A stretch of 64,000 nucleotides of DNA from positions 3,348,001 to 3,412,000 of the forward strand of contig CP018783.1 of the NCBI GenBank assembly GCA_002025645.1, read 5' to 3'. Each line of letters begins with the position of its first letter. Position 1 is the stretch's first letter. This DNA is from Curtobacterium pusillum (GTDB taxonomy: Bacteria > Actinomycetota > Actinomycetes > Actinomycetales > Microbacteriaceae). Below the pieces are notes generated by a model. The model saw only the letters and a list, made by a program, of their open reading frames with translations. It did not search any database and had not been told where the DNA came from. Positions 1 to 8,284 of the stretch are shown here, in pieces. Both the position numbers and the translations under genes were made by a program.

Positions 1-317
1 ATCCGCCACCGGAAGAGCGGGAGGTCGGTGCGGTCGACGAAGGCGGCCTCGTGTGCCCAGTACTCGGCGTAGGGGCCGCGCTTCCCCATGGTCAAGCGGT
101 CGAGCGTCGACTTGTCGTACGCGCCCAGTCGGGCGAAGAGCGGAAGGTAGTGGCTCCGCTCGAAGACGTTGACGGAGTCGATCTGGAGCAGGCCGAGCCG
201 GGCGAACCCGGCGTTCAGTGCCCGGGTCGAGACGGTGTCGGCCGGCGGCTGGCCGAACCCCTGGGCGGCCAGCGCGACACGACGGGCCTCGGCAGCGGAG
301 AGCGTGGTCCTGACCAT
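1..317 (-). CDS. Winged-helix DNA-binding protein, YcaQ-like (partial)
   Basis: Only the first 105 codons are inside the window; the C-terminus lies beyond base 1. The visible part begins MVRTTLSAAEARRVALAAQG and contains LLQIDSVNVFERSHYLPLF at about residues 44-62, the hallmark of the N-terminal winged-helix region of the HTH_42/YcaQ family. Characterised members are DNA glycosylases that unhook interstrand crosslinks. The start is the ATG at 317. It is divergent from the AI-2E transporter gene across a 94-bp gap. The family call rests on the N-terminal motif only, and the catalytic region is not visible. Confidence 0.75.
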   Translation of the reverse strand, partial: MVRTTLSAAEARRVALAAQGFGQPPADTVSTRALNAGFARLGLLQIDSVNVFERSHYLPLFARLGAYDKSTLDRLTMGKRGPYAEYWAHEAAFVDRTDLPLFRWR

Positions 318-399
318 GCGCGCGACGCTACCGACAGCCGCCGACAGCGCCCGTACCCCGGCGTATGCCGCATCTGGTACCTGTCGGTCAGCACATCGA

Positions 400-405
400 T
401 ACACT
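400..405 (+). promoter_or_regulatory. -10 box (TACACT) of the AI-2E transporter gene
   Basis: TACACT lies 6 nt before the ATG at 412, a spacing that puts the transcript start on the start codon (leaderless mRNA). No strong ribosome binding site is present. Confidence 0.5.
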
Positions 406-411
406 CCAGGA

Positions 412-1677
412 ATGGCATGGGGCAGAAAGCAGCAACCGACGCATCCCGACCCCGTGGTCGAGGGCTCGGTCCCGATGGGCATGCGGATCGCGGGTGCGTG
501 GTCGTGGCGGATCCTCGTCGTCATCGGCGTGATCGCGGTCTTCATCTGGCTGATGACGATCTTCAGTCAGATCCTCATCCCGTTCCTCGTCGGCATCGTC
601 GTGTCCGCGCTGCTCGTGCCGATCTCGAACTGGATGCAGCGGCACCACGTGCCGAAGTGGCTGGCCGTCGTGATCAGCCTGCTCGGCGGGCTCGCGGCCA
701 TCGGCGCGCTCGTGTGGCTCGTCGTCGACCAGATCATCGCCTCGTACCCGTCGCTCCGTGACCGGACCGTCGACCAGTACGCGAACATCAAGGACCTCGT
801 CCTGAACTCCGGCCTCGGGATCACGCAGAGCGACGTCAACGGCTGGCTGGACGACGGCACGAAGTGGCTGCAGGACAACTCGGCGTCGATCCTGTCCGGG
901 GTCGCGAGCGCGGGCTCGGGTGCCACGCACGTGTTCGAGGCGCTCTTCATCATCCTGTTCACCACGATCTTCCTGCTCATCGACGGCAAGAACGTGTGGC
1001 GCTGGGCAGTCCGGCTCTTCCCCAAGAAGGCGCGTGCGACCGTCGACGGCGCGGGCGTCGCCGGGTGGATCACCCTCACGAGCTTCATCCGGGTGCAGAT
1101 CTTCGTCGCGTTCGTCGACGCGGTCGGCATCGGCCTCGGTGCGTTCATCGTCGGACTGTTTTTCGGTGGGATGCCGCTCGTCATCCCGATCGCCGCGTTC
1201 GTCTTCCTCGGCGCGTTCATCCCGGTGGTCGGTGCGATCGTCACCGGCTTCCTCGCCGTCTTCGTCGCGTTGATCTTCAACGGGCCGGTCGCCGCGGTGC
1301 TCGTGCTCGCCGTCGTCCTGCTCGTGCAGCAGATCGAGGGGCACATCCTCCAGCCGCTCGTGATGGGCAACGCCGTCAAGGTGCACCCGCTCGCCGTCGT
1401 CCTCGGCGTCACGGCGGCATCCGGGCTCGCGGGCATCGCCGGGGCGTTCTTCGCCGTCCCGCTGATCGCCACCGTGAACACCATGGTCATGACGATCGCG
1501 AGCGGCCGGTGGCGCGGACTCGACTCCGAGCACGTGCTCGAAGCGACCCCGAAGCGCGGCCAGCACGGGCAACTCCAGCTCCGCCGGGGCCGTCGCCACA
1601 AGGTCGGCGACCCGGTCCCCGCGCCGGGCAGCAAGCCGGAACCCACCGCGGCTGAGGGCACTGCCAGCACCAACTGA
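412..1677 (+). CDS. AI-2E family transporter
   Basis: A 421-residue polytopic membrane protein of the AI-2E/PerM family, whose members export small solutes and in some cases Na+/H+ or autoinducer-2. Hydrophobic segments begin near residue 30 (WRILVVIGVIAVFIWLM) and continue in the usual two-helix, loop, multi-helix layout; the conserved C-terminal block includes the QQIEGHILQPLVMG motif. A soluble tail of about 60 mostly polar residues rich in R, K and P follows the last helix. The ATG at 412 is chosen because upstream in-frame codons overlap the divergent gene and because a -10 box sits 6 nt before it. The transported substrate cannot be told from sequence. Confidence 0.88.
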   Translation: MAWGRKQQPTHPDPVVEGSVPMGMRIAGAWSWRILVVIGVIAVFIWLMTIFSQILIPFLVGIVVSALLVPISNWMQRHHVPKWLAVVISLLGGLAAIGALVWLVVDQIIASYPSLRDRTVDQYANIKDLVLNSGLGITQSDVNGWLDDGTKWLQDNSASILSGVASAGSGATHVFEALFIILFTTIFLLIDGKNVWRWAVRLFPKKARATVDGAGVAGWITLTSFIRVQIFVAFVDAVGIGLGAFIVGLFFGGMPLVIPIAAFVFLGAFIPVVGAIVTGFLAVFVALIFNGPVAAVLVLAVVLLVQQIEGHILQPLVMGNAVKVHPLAVVLGVTAASGLAGIAGAFFAVPLIATVNTMVMTIASGRWRGLDSEHVLEATPKRGQHGQLQLRRGRRHKVGDPVPAPGSKPEPTAAEGTASTN

Positions 1678-1722
1678 CGTCACGGGTTCGTCACGAGCGG
1701 TCCGACCGAGGATGATGGGACG

Positions 1723-2967
1723 GTGACCGACACGACTACGCCGCTGATCCCCACGCTCGACGACATCGAGAAGGCGCGCGAGACGATCGCCGGGGTCGCT
1801 CGGGTCACGCCGATGGAGACGTCGCAGTTCCTCGCGGAGCTGCTCGGATCACCGGTGCACCTCAAGTGCGAGAACCTGCAGCGGACCGGTGCGTACAAGG
1901 TCCGCGGCGCGTACAACCGCCTGTCGACCCTCACCGCGGAGCAGCGTGCCGCGGGCGTCGTCGCAGCCAGCGCCGGCAACCACGCCCAGGGCGTCGCCCT
2001 CGCCGCCCGTGAGCTCGGCATCCCGGCGACGATCTTCACGCCGGTCGGGGTCGCGCTGCCGAAGCTGCAGGCCACGCGGCACTACGGCGCCGAGGTGGTC
2101 CTCCGTGGACACTCCGTCGAAGAGGCCCTCAGCGCCGCCAAGGACTTCGCAGCCCGGACCGGTGCGGTCTTCATCCCGCCGTTCGACCACCCCGCCGTGA
2201 TCGCCGGCCAGGGCACGCTCGGCCTCGAGATCCTCGACCAGGTCCCCGACGCCGACACCGTCATCGTGCCGATCGGTGGCGGCGGGGTCATCGCCGGCAT
2301 CGCCCTCGCGGTGAAGGGCGTCGCGGAGCGCCTCGGGCGCCCGATCCGCGTGATCGGCGTCCAGGCCGAGAACGCTGCCGCCTACCCGAGCTCGCTCGAG
2401 GCCGGCGAGCCGGTCACGGTCACCACGAAGCCGACGATCGCGGACGGCATCGCCGTGGCGCGCCCCGGCGACCTGAACTTCCCGATCATCCGCGACCTCG
2501 TCGACGACATCGTCACGGTGTCCGACGACGACGTCGCCCGTGCTCTGCTCGTGCTGCTCGAGCGCGCCAAGCTCGTCGTCGAGCCCGCCGGCGCGGTCGG
2601 CGTCGCGGCGATCATGTCCGGCGCCGTCCGCGACACGGGACGCACCGTCGTGCTGCTGAGCGGCGGCAACATCGACCCGCTCATGATGGAGCGCGTGATC
2701 ACCCGCGGTCTCGTCGCAGCGTCGCGCTACATCGGCATCCGGATCATGCTGCCGGACCGTCCGGGCCAGCTCGCCCGTGTCTCCCAGGTCATCTCCGACG
2801 CCGGCGCGAACGTCGTCGAGGTGCTGCACACCCGCCACGGCCAGGGCCTCGTGATCAACGAGGTCGCGCTCGACCTCTCGATCGAGGCGCGCGGCCCGGA
2901 GCACGCGCAGGAGGTCATCCACCGGCTGCGCGAGGTGGGCTTCCGACCGGAGCTACTGGAGCACTGA
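1723..2967 (+). CDS. ilvA: Threonine ammonia-lyase (threonine dehydratase)
   Basis: A PLP enzyme deaminating L-threonine to 2-oxobutanoate and ammonia, feeding isoleucine synthesis. The 414-residue chain has a fold-type II catalytic domain followed by a single ACT domain (about residues 335-410, starting at IGIRIMLPDRPGQLARV). The PLP lysine is K59 in ENLQRTGAYKVRGA, and the phosphate-binding glycine loop is GGGGVIAG near residue 187. One ACT domain and this length are typical of the actinobacterial form, intermediate between catabolic TdcB and the longer IlvA. The start is GTG at 1723. The gene converges on greA across a 48-bp palindrome. Confidence 0.95.
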   Translation: MTDTTTPLIPTLDDIEKARETIAGVARVTPMETSQFLAELLGSPVHLKCENLQRTGAYKVRGAYNRLSTLTAEQRAAGVVAASAGNHAQGVALAARELGIPATIFTPVGVALPKLQATRHYGAEVVLRGHSVEEALSAAKDFAARTGAVFIPPFDHPAVIAGQGTLGLEILDQVPDADTVIVPIGGGGVIAGIALAVKGVAERLGRPIRVIGVQAENAAAYPSSLEAGEPVTVTTKPTIADGIAVARPGDLNFPIIRDLVDDIVTVSDDDVARALLVLLERAKLVVEPAGAVGVAAIMSGAVRDTGRTVVLLSGGNIDPLMMERVITRGLVAASRYIGIRIMLPDRPGQLARVSQVISDAGANVVEVLHTRHGQGLVINEVALDLSIEARGPEHAQEVIHRLREVGFRPELLEH

Positions 2968-2997
2968 TTCCAGACCAGCACTGAGACCAGACCCCAG

Positions 2998-3045
2998 GAC
3001 GGACTGGAGGCGCGGTGCCAGCTGGCACCGCGCCTCCAGTCCGTC
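2998..3045. terminator. 48-bp perfect palindrome between ilvA and greA (CTGGAGGCGCGG family)
   Basis: Two 24-bp arms (2998-3021 and 3022-3045) are exact reverse complements, beginning GACGGACTGGAGGCGCGG. It lies between two convergent stop codons and is therefore a likely bidirectional terminator. No clear T-tract is present. Closely related palindromes occur at 8237, 32383 and 41107. Confidence 0.75.
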
Positions 3046-3070
3046 TGCGGTCGCCCGCAGGGCACGCGAC

Positions 3071-3559
3071 CTACGGGACGTAGCGCTCGACGTTCGTCAC
3101 CTCGACGGCGATCTCCTTGCCGTTCGGCGCGGTGTACGTGGTCTTGGCCCCGGGACGGAGGCCGACGATCGCGGCGCCCACCGGGCTGACGGGGCTGTAG
3201 ACAGTGAGGTCCGAGCCCTCGCCCACGATCTCGCGGTTGCCGACGAGGAAGGTCGACTCGTCACCGGCGATGACCGCAGTGACGACGGTGCCGGGCTCGA
3301 CGGTGCCGTCGAAGTCCGCTTCGCCGACGGTGGCGTTCTTGAGGAGTTCGGTGAGCTGACGGATGCGGGCCTCGATCTTGCCCTGCTCGTCCTTCGCGGC
3401 GTGGTAGCCGCCGTTCTCCTTGAGGTCGCCTTCTTCGCGAGCGGCCTCGATGCGGTCCGCGATCTCCTGACGACCAGCACCGGAGAGCGTCGCGAGCTCG
3501 GCCGTGAGGCGGTCGTGTGCCTCCTGGGTCAGCCAGGTGACCTGCGTGTCGTTGCTCAT
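3071..3559 (-). CDS. greA: Transcription elongation factor GreA
   Basis: GreA binds the secondary channel of RNA polymerase and stimulates cleavage of backtracked transcripts. The 162 residues show the two-domain plan: an N-terminal coiled coil (about 1-78) with the acidic tip region (REEGDLKENGGYHAAKDEQG, which carries the conserved NxEYxxAK-like element), and a C-terminal FKBP-like domain with the conserved YSPVSPVGAAIVG stretch. The ATG at 3559 is preferred over the upstream in-frame codon at 3577; an AAGGGA element precedes it. The gene lies downstream of the DUF4307 gene on the same strand, with a hairpin between them, as in other actinobacteria. Confidence 0.96.
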   Translation of the reverse strand: MSNDTQVTWLTQEAHDRLTAELATLSGAGRQEIADRIEAAREEGDLKENGGYHAAKDEQGKIEARIRQLTELLKNATVGEADFDGTVEPGTVVTAVIAGDESTFLVGNREIVGEGSDLTVYSPVSPVGAAIVGLRPGAKTTYTAPNGKEIAVEVTNVERYVP

Positions 3560-3580
3560 CGTGAATCCCTTCAGCAAAGA

Positions 3581-3609
3581 ACAAGACCGGCCGGTGTGGC
3601 CGGTCTTGT
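3581..3609 (-). terminator. Hairpin between the DUF4307 gene and greA
   Basis: An 11-bp perfect stem (ACAAGACCGGC / GCCGGTCTTGT) with a 7-nt loop is followed on the minus strand by TTCTTT. It sits 18 bp after the DUF4307 stop and about 20 bp before the greA start, so it probably ends the DUF4307 transcript or partially insulates greA. Confidence 0.65.
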
Positions 3610-3626
3610 CCGCGAATCACAGCAGT

Positions 3627-4067
3627 CTAGGGAACCCAGCAGTCGTGGATCAACCCGGTGACGCCGCGGGACACGGTCTTCACAGGCGTGCTGACGCTCC
3701 GGGTGCGCTGGTCGATCGCGGGGACCCGGATCTCCTTCCAGCCGACGATCGTGTACGACTTGTCGAGCACCTGCACGGCGCACTTCGCAGCCGTCCCGGG
3801 GTCGACCGAGATCTGCGAGTGCACCACGGTCTCGTGGTCGGAGACGACCTGGTACCCGATGTCGTCGGTGTCGAGGCCGTGGCTGGTCTGCGCCGGGCCC
3901 GCCCAGATCACCCAGACGATGAAGACGAGGGCGACCGCGGCTGCGGCGACGATCCCGATGAGGCGCGTCCGACGGGCGCGTCCGGGGGTGCGGCCGTAGC
4001 GGTCGTCCAGCGTCGCGGTGGTGCTGGCGGACGGCTGAGGTGCCGGTGGGTGCTGCGGTTCGGACAG
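3627..4067 (-). CDS. DUF4307 family membrane protein
   Basis: A 146-residue protein with a proline-rich, polar N-terminus, one transmembrane helix (LIGIVAAAAVALVFIVWVIW, near residues 37-56) and an extracytoplasmic domain of about 85 residues ending LIHDCWVP, matching the actinobacterial DUF4307 family. Its role is unknown. The position between greA and mca is the same as recalled for M. tuberculosis Rv1081c. No ATG, GTG or TTG start exists in frame near the expected N-terminus; CTG at 4067 is the best start, 7 nt after GGGAG. A GATAAT box upstream (minus strand, near 4089) could be its promoter, shared divergently with mca. Confidence 0.75.
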   Translation of the reverse strand: MSEPQHPPAPQPSASTTATLDDRYGRTPGRARRTRLIGIVAAAAVALVFIVWVIWAGPAQTSHGLDTDDIGYQVVSDHETVVHSQISVDPGTAAKCAVQVLDKSYTIVGWKEIRVPAIDQRTRSVSTPVKTVSRGVTGLIHDCWVP

Positions 4068-4163
4068 TTCGGGGCTCCCGGGGTGATTATCCTGATCCCA
4101 GGGTAGTTCACGTGTCGCTGTGCGCTGCCCGCGTCCGCCGCACGACCGAGTGAGGATCCCCAC

Positions 4164-5054
4164 GTGCCGTACCGCCTGATGGCCGTCCACGCCCACCCCG
4201 ACGACGAGTCGAGCAAGGGAGCGGCGACCGCGGCGAAGTACGCGGCCGAGGGCAACCAGGTCCTCGTGGTCTCCTGCACGGGCGGTGAGGCGGGGGACAT
4301 CCTCAACGACCAGCTCGGCGAACCCGCCACGAGTCGTGCGCACCGGGACATGGCCGGCTACCGACGCACCGAGATGGCCGCAGCCCAGGCGGCGCTCGGC
4401 ATCGACCACGTCTGGCTCGGCTACCACGACTCCGGACTGCCGGACGCCGAGAAGGGCGAGACGGTCCGTCCGGGCACGTTCTCCACGGTGCCGCTCGAGT
4501 ACTCGACCGAGGCGCTCGTCCGCGTGATCCGTCGCTTCCGGCCGCACGTGCTCGTCACCTACGACGAGAACGGCGGCTACCCCCACCCCGACCACATCCG
4601 GACGCACGAGGTCTCCGTGGCGGCCTGGACCGCCGCCGCCGACCCGGGGGCGTACCCGTCCGCCGGGCCCGCGTGGTCGATCGCGAAGCTCTACTACGAG
4701 CGCACCATGAACCCGCGCCGCTTCCGGACGGTCTTCGAGGCCCTGCAGGAACGCGACCCGGACAGCCCTGCCGTCGAGCAGCTCCGCGAGTGGGTCGAGC
4801 GGTTCGCCGACCGACCGGACCTCGCGACCACCCACGTCGACGTGCACGAGTACTTCGACGCCCGCGACGCCGCGCTCCGGGCGCACGCGAGTCAGGTGCC
4901 CCCGGACAGCGCCTTCTTCTACTGGCCGAACGACCTCCTCGCGACGGTGTGGCCGACCGAGGACTACCAGCTCGTCGAGGCACGCGTGCCCACGTCGACG
5001 CCGGAGTCCGATCTGTTCGCGGGGATCCCTGCCGACAAGGACACCACTGCGTGA
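4164..5054 (+). CDS. mca: Mycothiol conjugate amidase Mca
   Basis: A zinc amidase that cleaves mycothiol S-conjugates so that the mercapturic acid is exported and the glucosaminyl-inositol is recycled. The protein is 296 residues, LmbE/PIG-L fold. Zinc ligands are visible in HAHPDDE (residues 9-15) and in YPHPDHIRTHE near residue 140. A lysine at residue 18 (DDESSKG) matches Mca rather than the deacetylase MshB, which has serine there. The start is GTG at 4164. The gene is followed with a GTGA overlap by a small membrane protein gene. Mycothiol recycling needs inositol chemistry, but no direct link with the iol operon is visible. Confidence 0.93.
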   Translation: MPYRLMAVHAHPDDESSKGAATAAKYAAEGNQVLVVSCTGGEAGDILNDQLGEPATSRAHRDMAGYRRTEMAAAQAALGIDHVWLGYHDSGLPDAEKGETVRPGTFSTVPLEYSTEALVRVIRRFRPHVLVTYDENGGYPHPDHIRTHEVSVAAWTAAADPGAYPSAGPAWSIAKLYYERTMNPRRFRTVFEALQERDPDSPAVEQLREWVERFADRPDLATTHVDVHEYFDARDAALRAHASQVPPDSAFFYWPNDLLATVWPTEDYQLVEARVPTSTPESDLFAGIPADKDTTA

Positions 5055-5356
5055 GCACCATCACGGCGGTACTCGCCGCCACCCCCAGCCCGAGCCCGAC
5101 CTCGACCGTCCCCGACGTGGACGTGACGCCGGGCGTCGCGGGCTTCATCGCGATCGCGCTCGTCGCCGTCGTGACGATCCTGCTCGTCATCGACATGACC
5201 CGGCGCATCCGTCGGACCCGTTACCGGTCCGAGATCCGGGAGCGGCTCGAGGCCGAGGCGAACGGCACGGCCGACCGCACTGCCACGGACGAGCCGGAGC
5301 GTCGCGCGGCCGAGAACGGCCGGGCCGACGTGCGCGACGACACCGAGCGCGGGTAG
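5051..5356 (+). CDS. Small single-pass membrane protein downstream of mca
   Basis: A 101-residue protein: a short S/T/P-rich N-terminus, one transmembrane helix (GFIAIALVAVVTILLVIDM, about residues 30-48), then a basic stretch (TRRIRRTRYRSEIRERL) and an acidic, charged tail. The GTG start overlaps the mca stop by four bases, so the two are translationally coupled. A similar gene follows mca in other actinobacteria (Rv1083-like). Function is unknown. Confidence 0.8.
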   Translation: MSTITAVLAATPSPSPTSTVPDVDVTPGVAGFIAIALVAVVTILLVIDMTRRIRRTRYRSEIRERLEAEANGTADRTATDEPERRAAENGRADVRDDTERG

Positions 5357-5361
5357 GCGCG

Positions 5362-6069
5362 TCAGCGGACCGGGTGCAGGGCCACCAGGAGCACACCGAC
5401 CCACTGCGCGCCGAAGGCGACGACGGTGAGGGCGTGGAAGACCTCGTGGAACCCGAACACCGTCGGTGACGGGTTCGGGCGCTTGAAGCCGTACACGAGC
5501 GCCCCGAGGATGTACGCGACGCCGCCGGACAGGATCAGCACGGTCATCGGGACGCTGGCGGCGAAGAACTGCGGCAGCAGCCCGAGCGCCGCGCAGCCGA
5601 GCACGAGGTAGATCGGCACGTACAGCCACCGCGGCGCCCCGATCCAGAGCACCCGGAACGCGATGCCGAGCGCCGCTCCGGACCACATCACCCAGAGGAC
5701 GACGACCATCAGCGTGTGCGGCAGCGCGCAGATCGCCACCGGGGTGTAGGTGCCGGCGATGAGCAGCAGGATGTTGGTGTGGTCGATGCGCTTCAGCACG
5801 GCCTTGACCGTCGGCCCCCACGGGAACCGGTGGTAGGTCGCCGAGACGCCGAACATCGCGAGCGAGGTCGCCATGAACACGGCGCTGCCGACCTTCGCGG
5901 TGGGGGACCCGGAGAGGGCGATCAGCACGATGCCCATCGCGATGGCGAACGGGAACGCACCGAGGTGGATCCACCCGCGCCAGGCCGGTCGGGGTTCCGG
6001 AGCGGTGCTCGCAGCCTCTTCGGTGAAGGGGACGTGGGGGAGCGTCCCGGTGTCGTTCTCGGCCTGCAT
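5362..6069 (-). CDS. Hemolysin III / PAQR family membrane protein
   Basis: A 235-residue seven-helix membrane protein of the hemolysin III (YqfA/PAQR) family. The conserved pattern is present: an early S-AT-YHR motif (FGVSATYHRFPW, near residue 78), IDHTNILLLIAGTYTP near residue 95, and a late HEVFHALTVVAFGAQW near residue 206; these histidines bind a metal in PAQR relatives. The physiological role in bacteria is uncertain and hemolysis is not implied. The start is ATG at 6069. The gene is divergent from uppS, as recalled for Rv1085c/Rv1086. Confidence 0.9.
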   Translation of the reverse strand: MQAENDTGTLPHVPFTEEAASTAPEPRPAWRGWIHLGAFPFAIAMGIVLIALSGSPTAKVGSAVFMATSLAMFGVSATYHRFPWGPTVKAVLKRIDHTNILLLIAGTYTPVAICALPHTLMVVVLWVMWSGAALGIAFRVLWIGAPRWLYVPIYLVLGCAALGLLPQFFAASVPMTVLILSGGVAYILGALVYGFKRPNPSPTVFGFHEVFHALTVVAFGAQWVGVLLVALHPVR

Positions 6070-6132
6070 GGTCCGACCGTAGGGGCCGTTGCCGAACGAA
6101 CGCCGAACACGCCCTTCCGAGGTGCGGTGCAC

Positions 6133-6138
6133 TATGTT
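6133..6138 (+). promoter_or_regulatory. -10 box (TATGTT) of uppS
   Basis: TATGTT ends 6 nt before the GTG start at 6145, so the transcript is probably leaderless. Confidence 0.55.
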
Positions 6139-6144
6139 CGTTCC

Positions 6145-6930
6145 GTGACCGGCACGGTGGGATGGGCAGGACGAGGGATCCTCTACCGCGCCTACCAGAG
6201 CCGCATCCGTCGGCAGATCGACGATGCGGCGAAGCCGAAGCACGTCGCCATGATCGTGGACGGCAACCGGCGCTGGGCAAAGCAGCTCGGGCTCGAGTCC
6301 GCCGCACACGGTCACCGGGCCGGCGCCGCGAAGATCCCCGAGTTCCTGACCTGGTGCGACGACCTCGGGATCGAGGTCGTGACGCTCTACCTGCTCTCGT
6401 CCGACAACCTCACGGGCCGCGGCGGCGAGGAACTCGAGCAGCTCGTCGGCATCATCGCCGACCTGGCCGGCACGCTCGCCGACCACCGCGATTGGCGGGT
6501 GCAGCACGTCGGATCGAACGAGGGACTGCCCACCGCGCTCGTCGACGCCCTCGCAGAGGCCGAGGCCCGATCGGCGGACCACACCGGGCTGCACATCAAC
6601 CTCGCGGTCGGGTACGGCGGACGCCGGGAGATCGCGGACGCCATGCGCAGCATCGTGCAGGCGCACGGCGAGGGCGGCGGCACGCTCGACACCCTGGCCG
6701 AGGTGCTCACCCCGGAGCTCATCGGCGACCACCTCTACACACAGGGGCAGCCCGACCCCGACCTGGTCATCCGGACCTCGGGGGAGCAGCGGCTGTCCGA
6801 CTTCATGCTGTGGCAGAGCGCTCACAGCGAGTTCTACTTCGTCGAGGCGTTCTACCCGGACCTGCGCGAGGTCGACTTCCTCCGCGCGGTCCGCGACTTC
6901 GGGTTGCGCTCCCGGCGCTTCGGCGGCTGA
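6145..6930 (+). CDS. Short-chain Z-prenyl diphosphate synthase (UppS family)
   Basis: A cis-prenyltransferase condensing isopentenyl diphosphate with an allylic diphosphate. The 261-residue protein carries the signature MIVDGNRRWAKQLG (catalytic Asp near residue 37), the GHRAGA element, and RTSGEQRLSDFMLWQSAHSE near residue 212. Its size and place beside hlyIII match the actinobacterial paralogue (Rv1086 type, which makes Z,E-farnesyl diphosphate) rather than the main decaprenyl or undecaprenyl synthase; product length is inferred. The GTG at 6145 is chosen because the -10 box lies immediately before it. Confidence 0.9.
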   Translation: MTGTVGWAGRGILYRAYQSRIRRQIDDAAKPKHVAMIVDGNRRWAKQLGLESAAHGHRAGAAKIPEFLTWCDDLGIEVVTLYLLSSDNLTGRGGEELEQLVGIIADLAGTLADHRDWRVQHVGSNEGLPTALVDALAEAEARSADHTGLHINLAVGYGGRREIADAMRSIVQAHGEGGGTLDTLAEVLTPELIGDHLYTQGQPDPDLVIRTSGEQRLSDFMLWQSAHSEFYFVEAFYPDLREVDFLRAVRDFGLRSRRFGG

Positions 6931-6977
6931 CGCACGCCGTTCCCCGCGCTGGTGCGCCTGGCGTGCGTCGATCCCAG

Positions 6978-6983
6978 TAGACT
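6978..6983 (+). promoter_or_regulatory. -10 box (TAGACT) of the class V aminotransferase gene
   Basis: TAGACT lies 33 nt before the GTG at 7017. The leader that would follow contains GGAAGG (7003-7008), an ordinary ribosome binding site. Confidence 0.45.
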
Positions 6984-7016
6984 CACAGGGTTTTCGTCCC
7001 ATGGAAGGTTGCCCCT

Positions 7017-8126
7017 GTGAACATCGACGAGTACGCCGCAGGCTTCGCTGAGGAGCCCGGCTACCTCGACCACGCCGCGTTCGGTCCCGTGCAGACCGCG
7101 GTCCTCGAGGAGCAGCGTGTCCTCGGCACGATCCAGGAGCACATGCGCTTCGGCGCCATGGAGACGCTCGACGAACAGGACGCCCGGGTCCGCACCGTCG
7201 CCGCGCGTCTGGTCGGCCGCCGCGAGGACCAGGTCGTCTCGCAGACCGCCACCACGCCCGGCCTGCTGCACACCGCGTTCGGCCTGACCGGCGGTGTCCT
7301 GGTCGCTGCGGACGAGTACCCGTCGATGCCGCTCGCCCTCGCCAGCGCCGCCTCGGCAACCGGCGGCCGCGTGCAGCCCGTCGTCGTCGAGTCCGGTGCC
7401 GGGTGGATGACGCCGTCGCTCATCGAGTCGCGGCTGTCGGACGACATCACGGCCGTGGCCGTCTCGCTCGTCGACTGGCAGACCGGGTACCTCGCCGACC
7501 TCGCCGCCATCCGAGAGGTCATCGGCGAACGCCTGCTCATCGTCGACGCGATCCAGGGCTTCGGCGTCGTCGACGCCCCGTACGAGCTCGCCGACGTCGT
7601 CGCGACCGGCGGCCAGAAGTGGTTGCACGCCGGATGGGGGACCGGGTTCACGGCCTTCAGCGACCGTGCCCTGAACCGTCTGCGTCCGGCGCTGTCCGGT
7701 CCGCACGGCACGACCGGCTGGCCGACCGAGGTCCCCTCCGTCCGCCCGGGCGCCGCCGGCTTCCAGATGACGCGCATCGACCCCGTCGCCCAGGCCCGGA
7801 TGGCCGTGTCGCTCGACCGGCTCACGGCCGTCGGGGTCGCCGCCGTCCAGGAACGCGTGGCCGACCGGGTCGAGCGGGTGTTCGACATCGCCGACGAGTT
7901 CGGGCTGTCCGTCGAGTCCAGCCGCGACCCGCGGGAGCGCGCCGGCATCGTGGTGCTGCGGCCGCCGCAGGGGCGCCTCACGGCGCTGTCCGCCGCGTTC
8001 CACAACCACGGGGTCACCGCGACGACGCGGCTCGGCGTCGCGCGGGTGTCGGTCTTCGCGTCCACGACGGACGAGACGCTCGACATGTTCCGCGACGCCT
8101 GCCTGTCGTACGCCACGATGCAGTAG
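7017..8126 (+). CDS. Class V aminotransferase-fold PLP enzyme
   Basis: A 369-residue fold-type I PLP protein of the class V (NifS/isopenicillin epimerase-like) group. It starts MNIDEYAAGFAEEPGYLDHA, with the usual N-terminal YLDHAAFGP. The PLP-binding aspartate is in LLIVDAIQGFGVVD and the Schiff-base lysine in ATGGQKWLHAG. The active-site cysteine loop of cysteine desulfurases is absent, so a desulfurase role is unlikely; substrate is unknown. The start is GTG at 7017 behind GGAAGG. The gene is monocistronic, ended by hairpins at 8163 and 8237. Confidence 0.85.
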   Translation: MNIDEYAAGFAEEPGYLDHAAFGPVQTAVLEEQRVLGTIQEHMRFGAMETLDEQDARVRTVAARLVGRREDQVVSQTATTPGLLHTAFGLTGGVLVAADEYPSMPLALASAASATGGRVQPVVVESGAGWMTPSLIESRLSDDITAVAVSLVDWQTGYLADLAAIREVIGERLLIVDAIQGFGVVDAPYELADVVATGGQKWLHAGWGTGFTAFSDRALNRLRPALSGPHGTTGWPTEVPSVRPGAAGFQMTRIDPVAQARMAVSLDRLTAVGVAAVQERVADRVERVFDIADEFGLSVESSRDPRERAGIVVLRPPQGRLTALSAAFHNHGVTATTRLGVARVSVFASTTDETLDMFRDACLSYATMQ

Positions 8127-8162
8127 CGGCTGCGCCGCCGCCTCGGCGTCCGTGCCGCCAAG

Positions 8163-8201
8163 GCGACAGATTCCCGCGGCAGTTCCGCGGGACTCTGTCG
8201 C
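8163..8201. repeat. Palindrome of the GCGACAG family (copy 1)
   Basis: Arms of 17 bp (8163-8179, GCGACAGATTCCCGCGG, and 8185-8201) pair with one mismatch around a 5-nt loop. It lies 37 bp after the aminotransferase stop. A closely related palindrome is at 9871-9910. Confidence 0.7.
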
Positions 8202-8236
8202 TCCGGCGAGTGGGGCAGAGGAGCCGGCTGCGCCGC

Positions 8237-8284
8237 GTCGGACTGGAGGCGCGGGGCGGCCTGGCACCGCGCCTCCAGTCCGAC
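8237..8284. terminator. Palindrome of the CTGGAGGCGCGG family (after the aminotransferase gene)
   Basis: Perfect 18-bp arms (8237-8254, 8267-8284) with GTCGGACTGGAGGCGCGG on the left and a 12-nt loop. It is a likely terminator of the upstream gene. Confidence 0.7.

Noticed and set aside
7017-8126. Class V aminotransferase as a cysteine desulfurase
   Set aside because: The active-site cysteine loop of NifS/IscS/SufS is absent, and no Fe-S assembly gene is adjacent.
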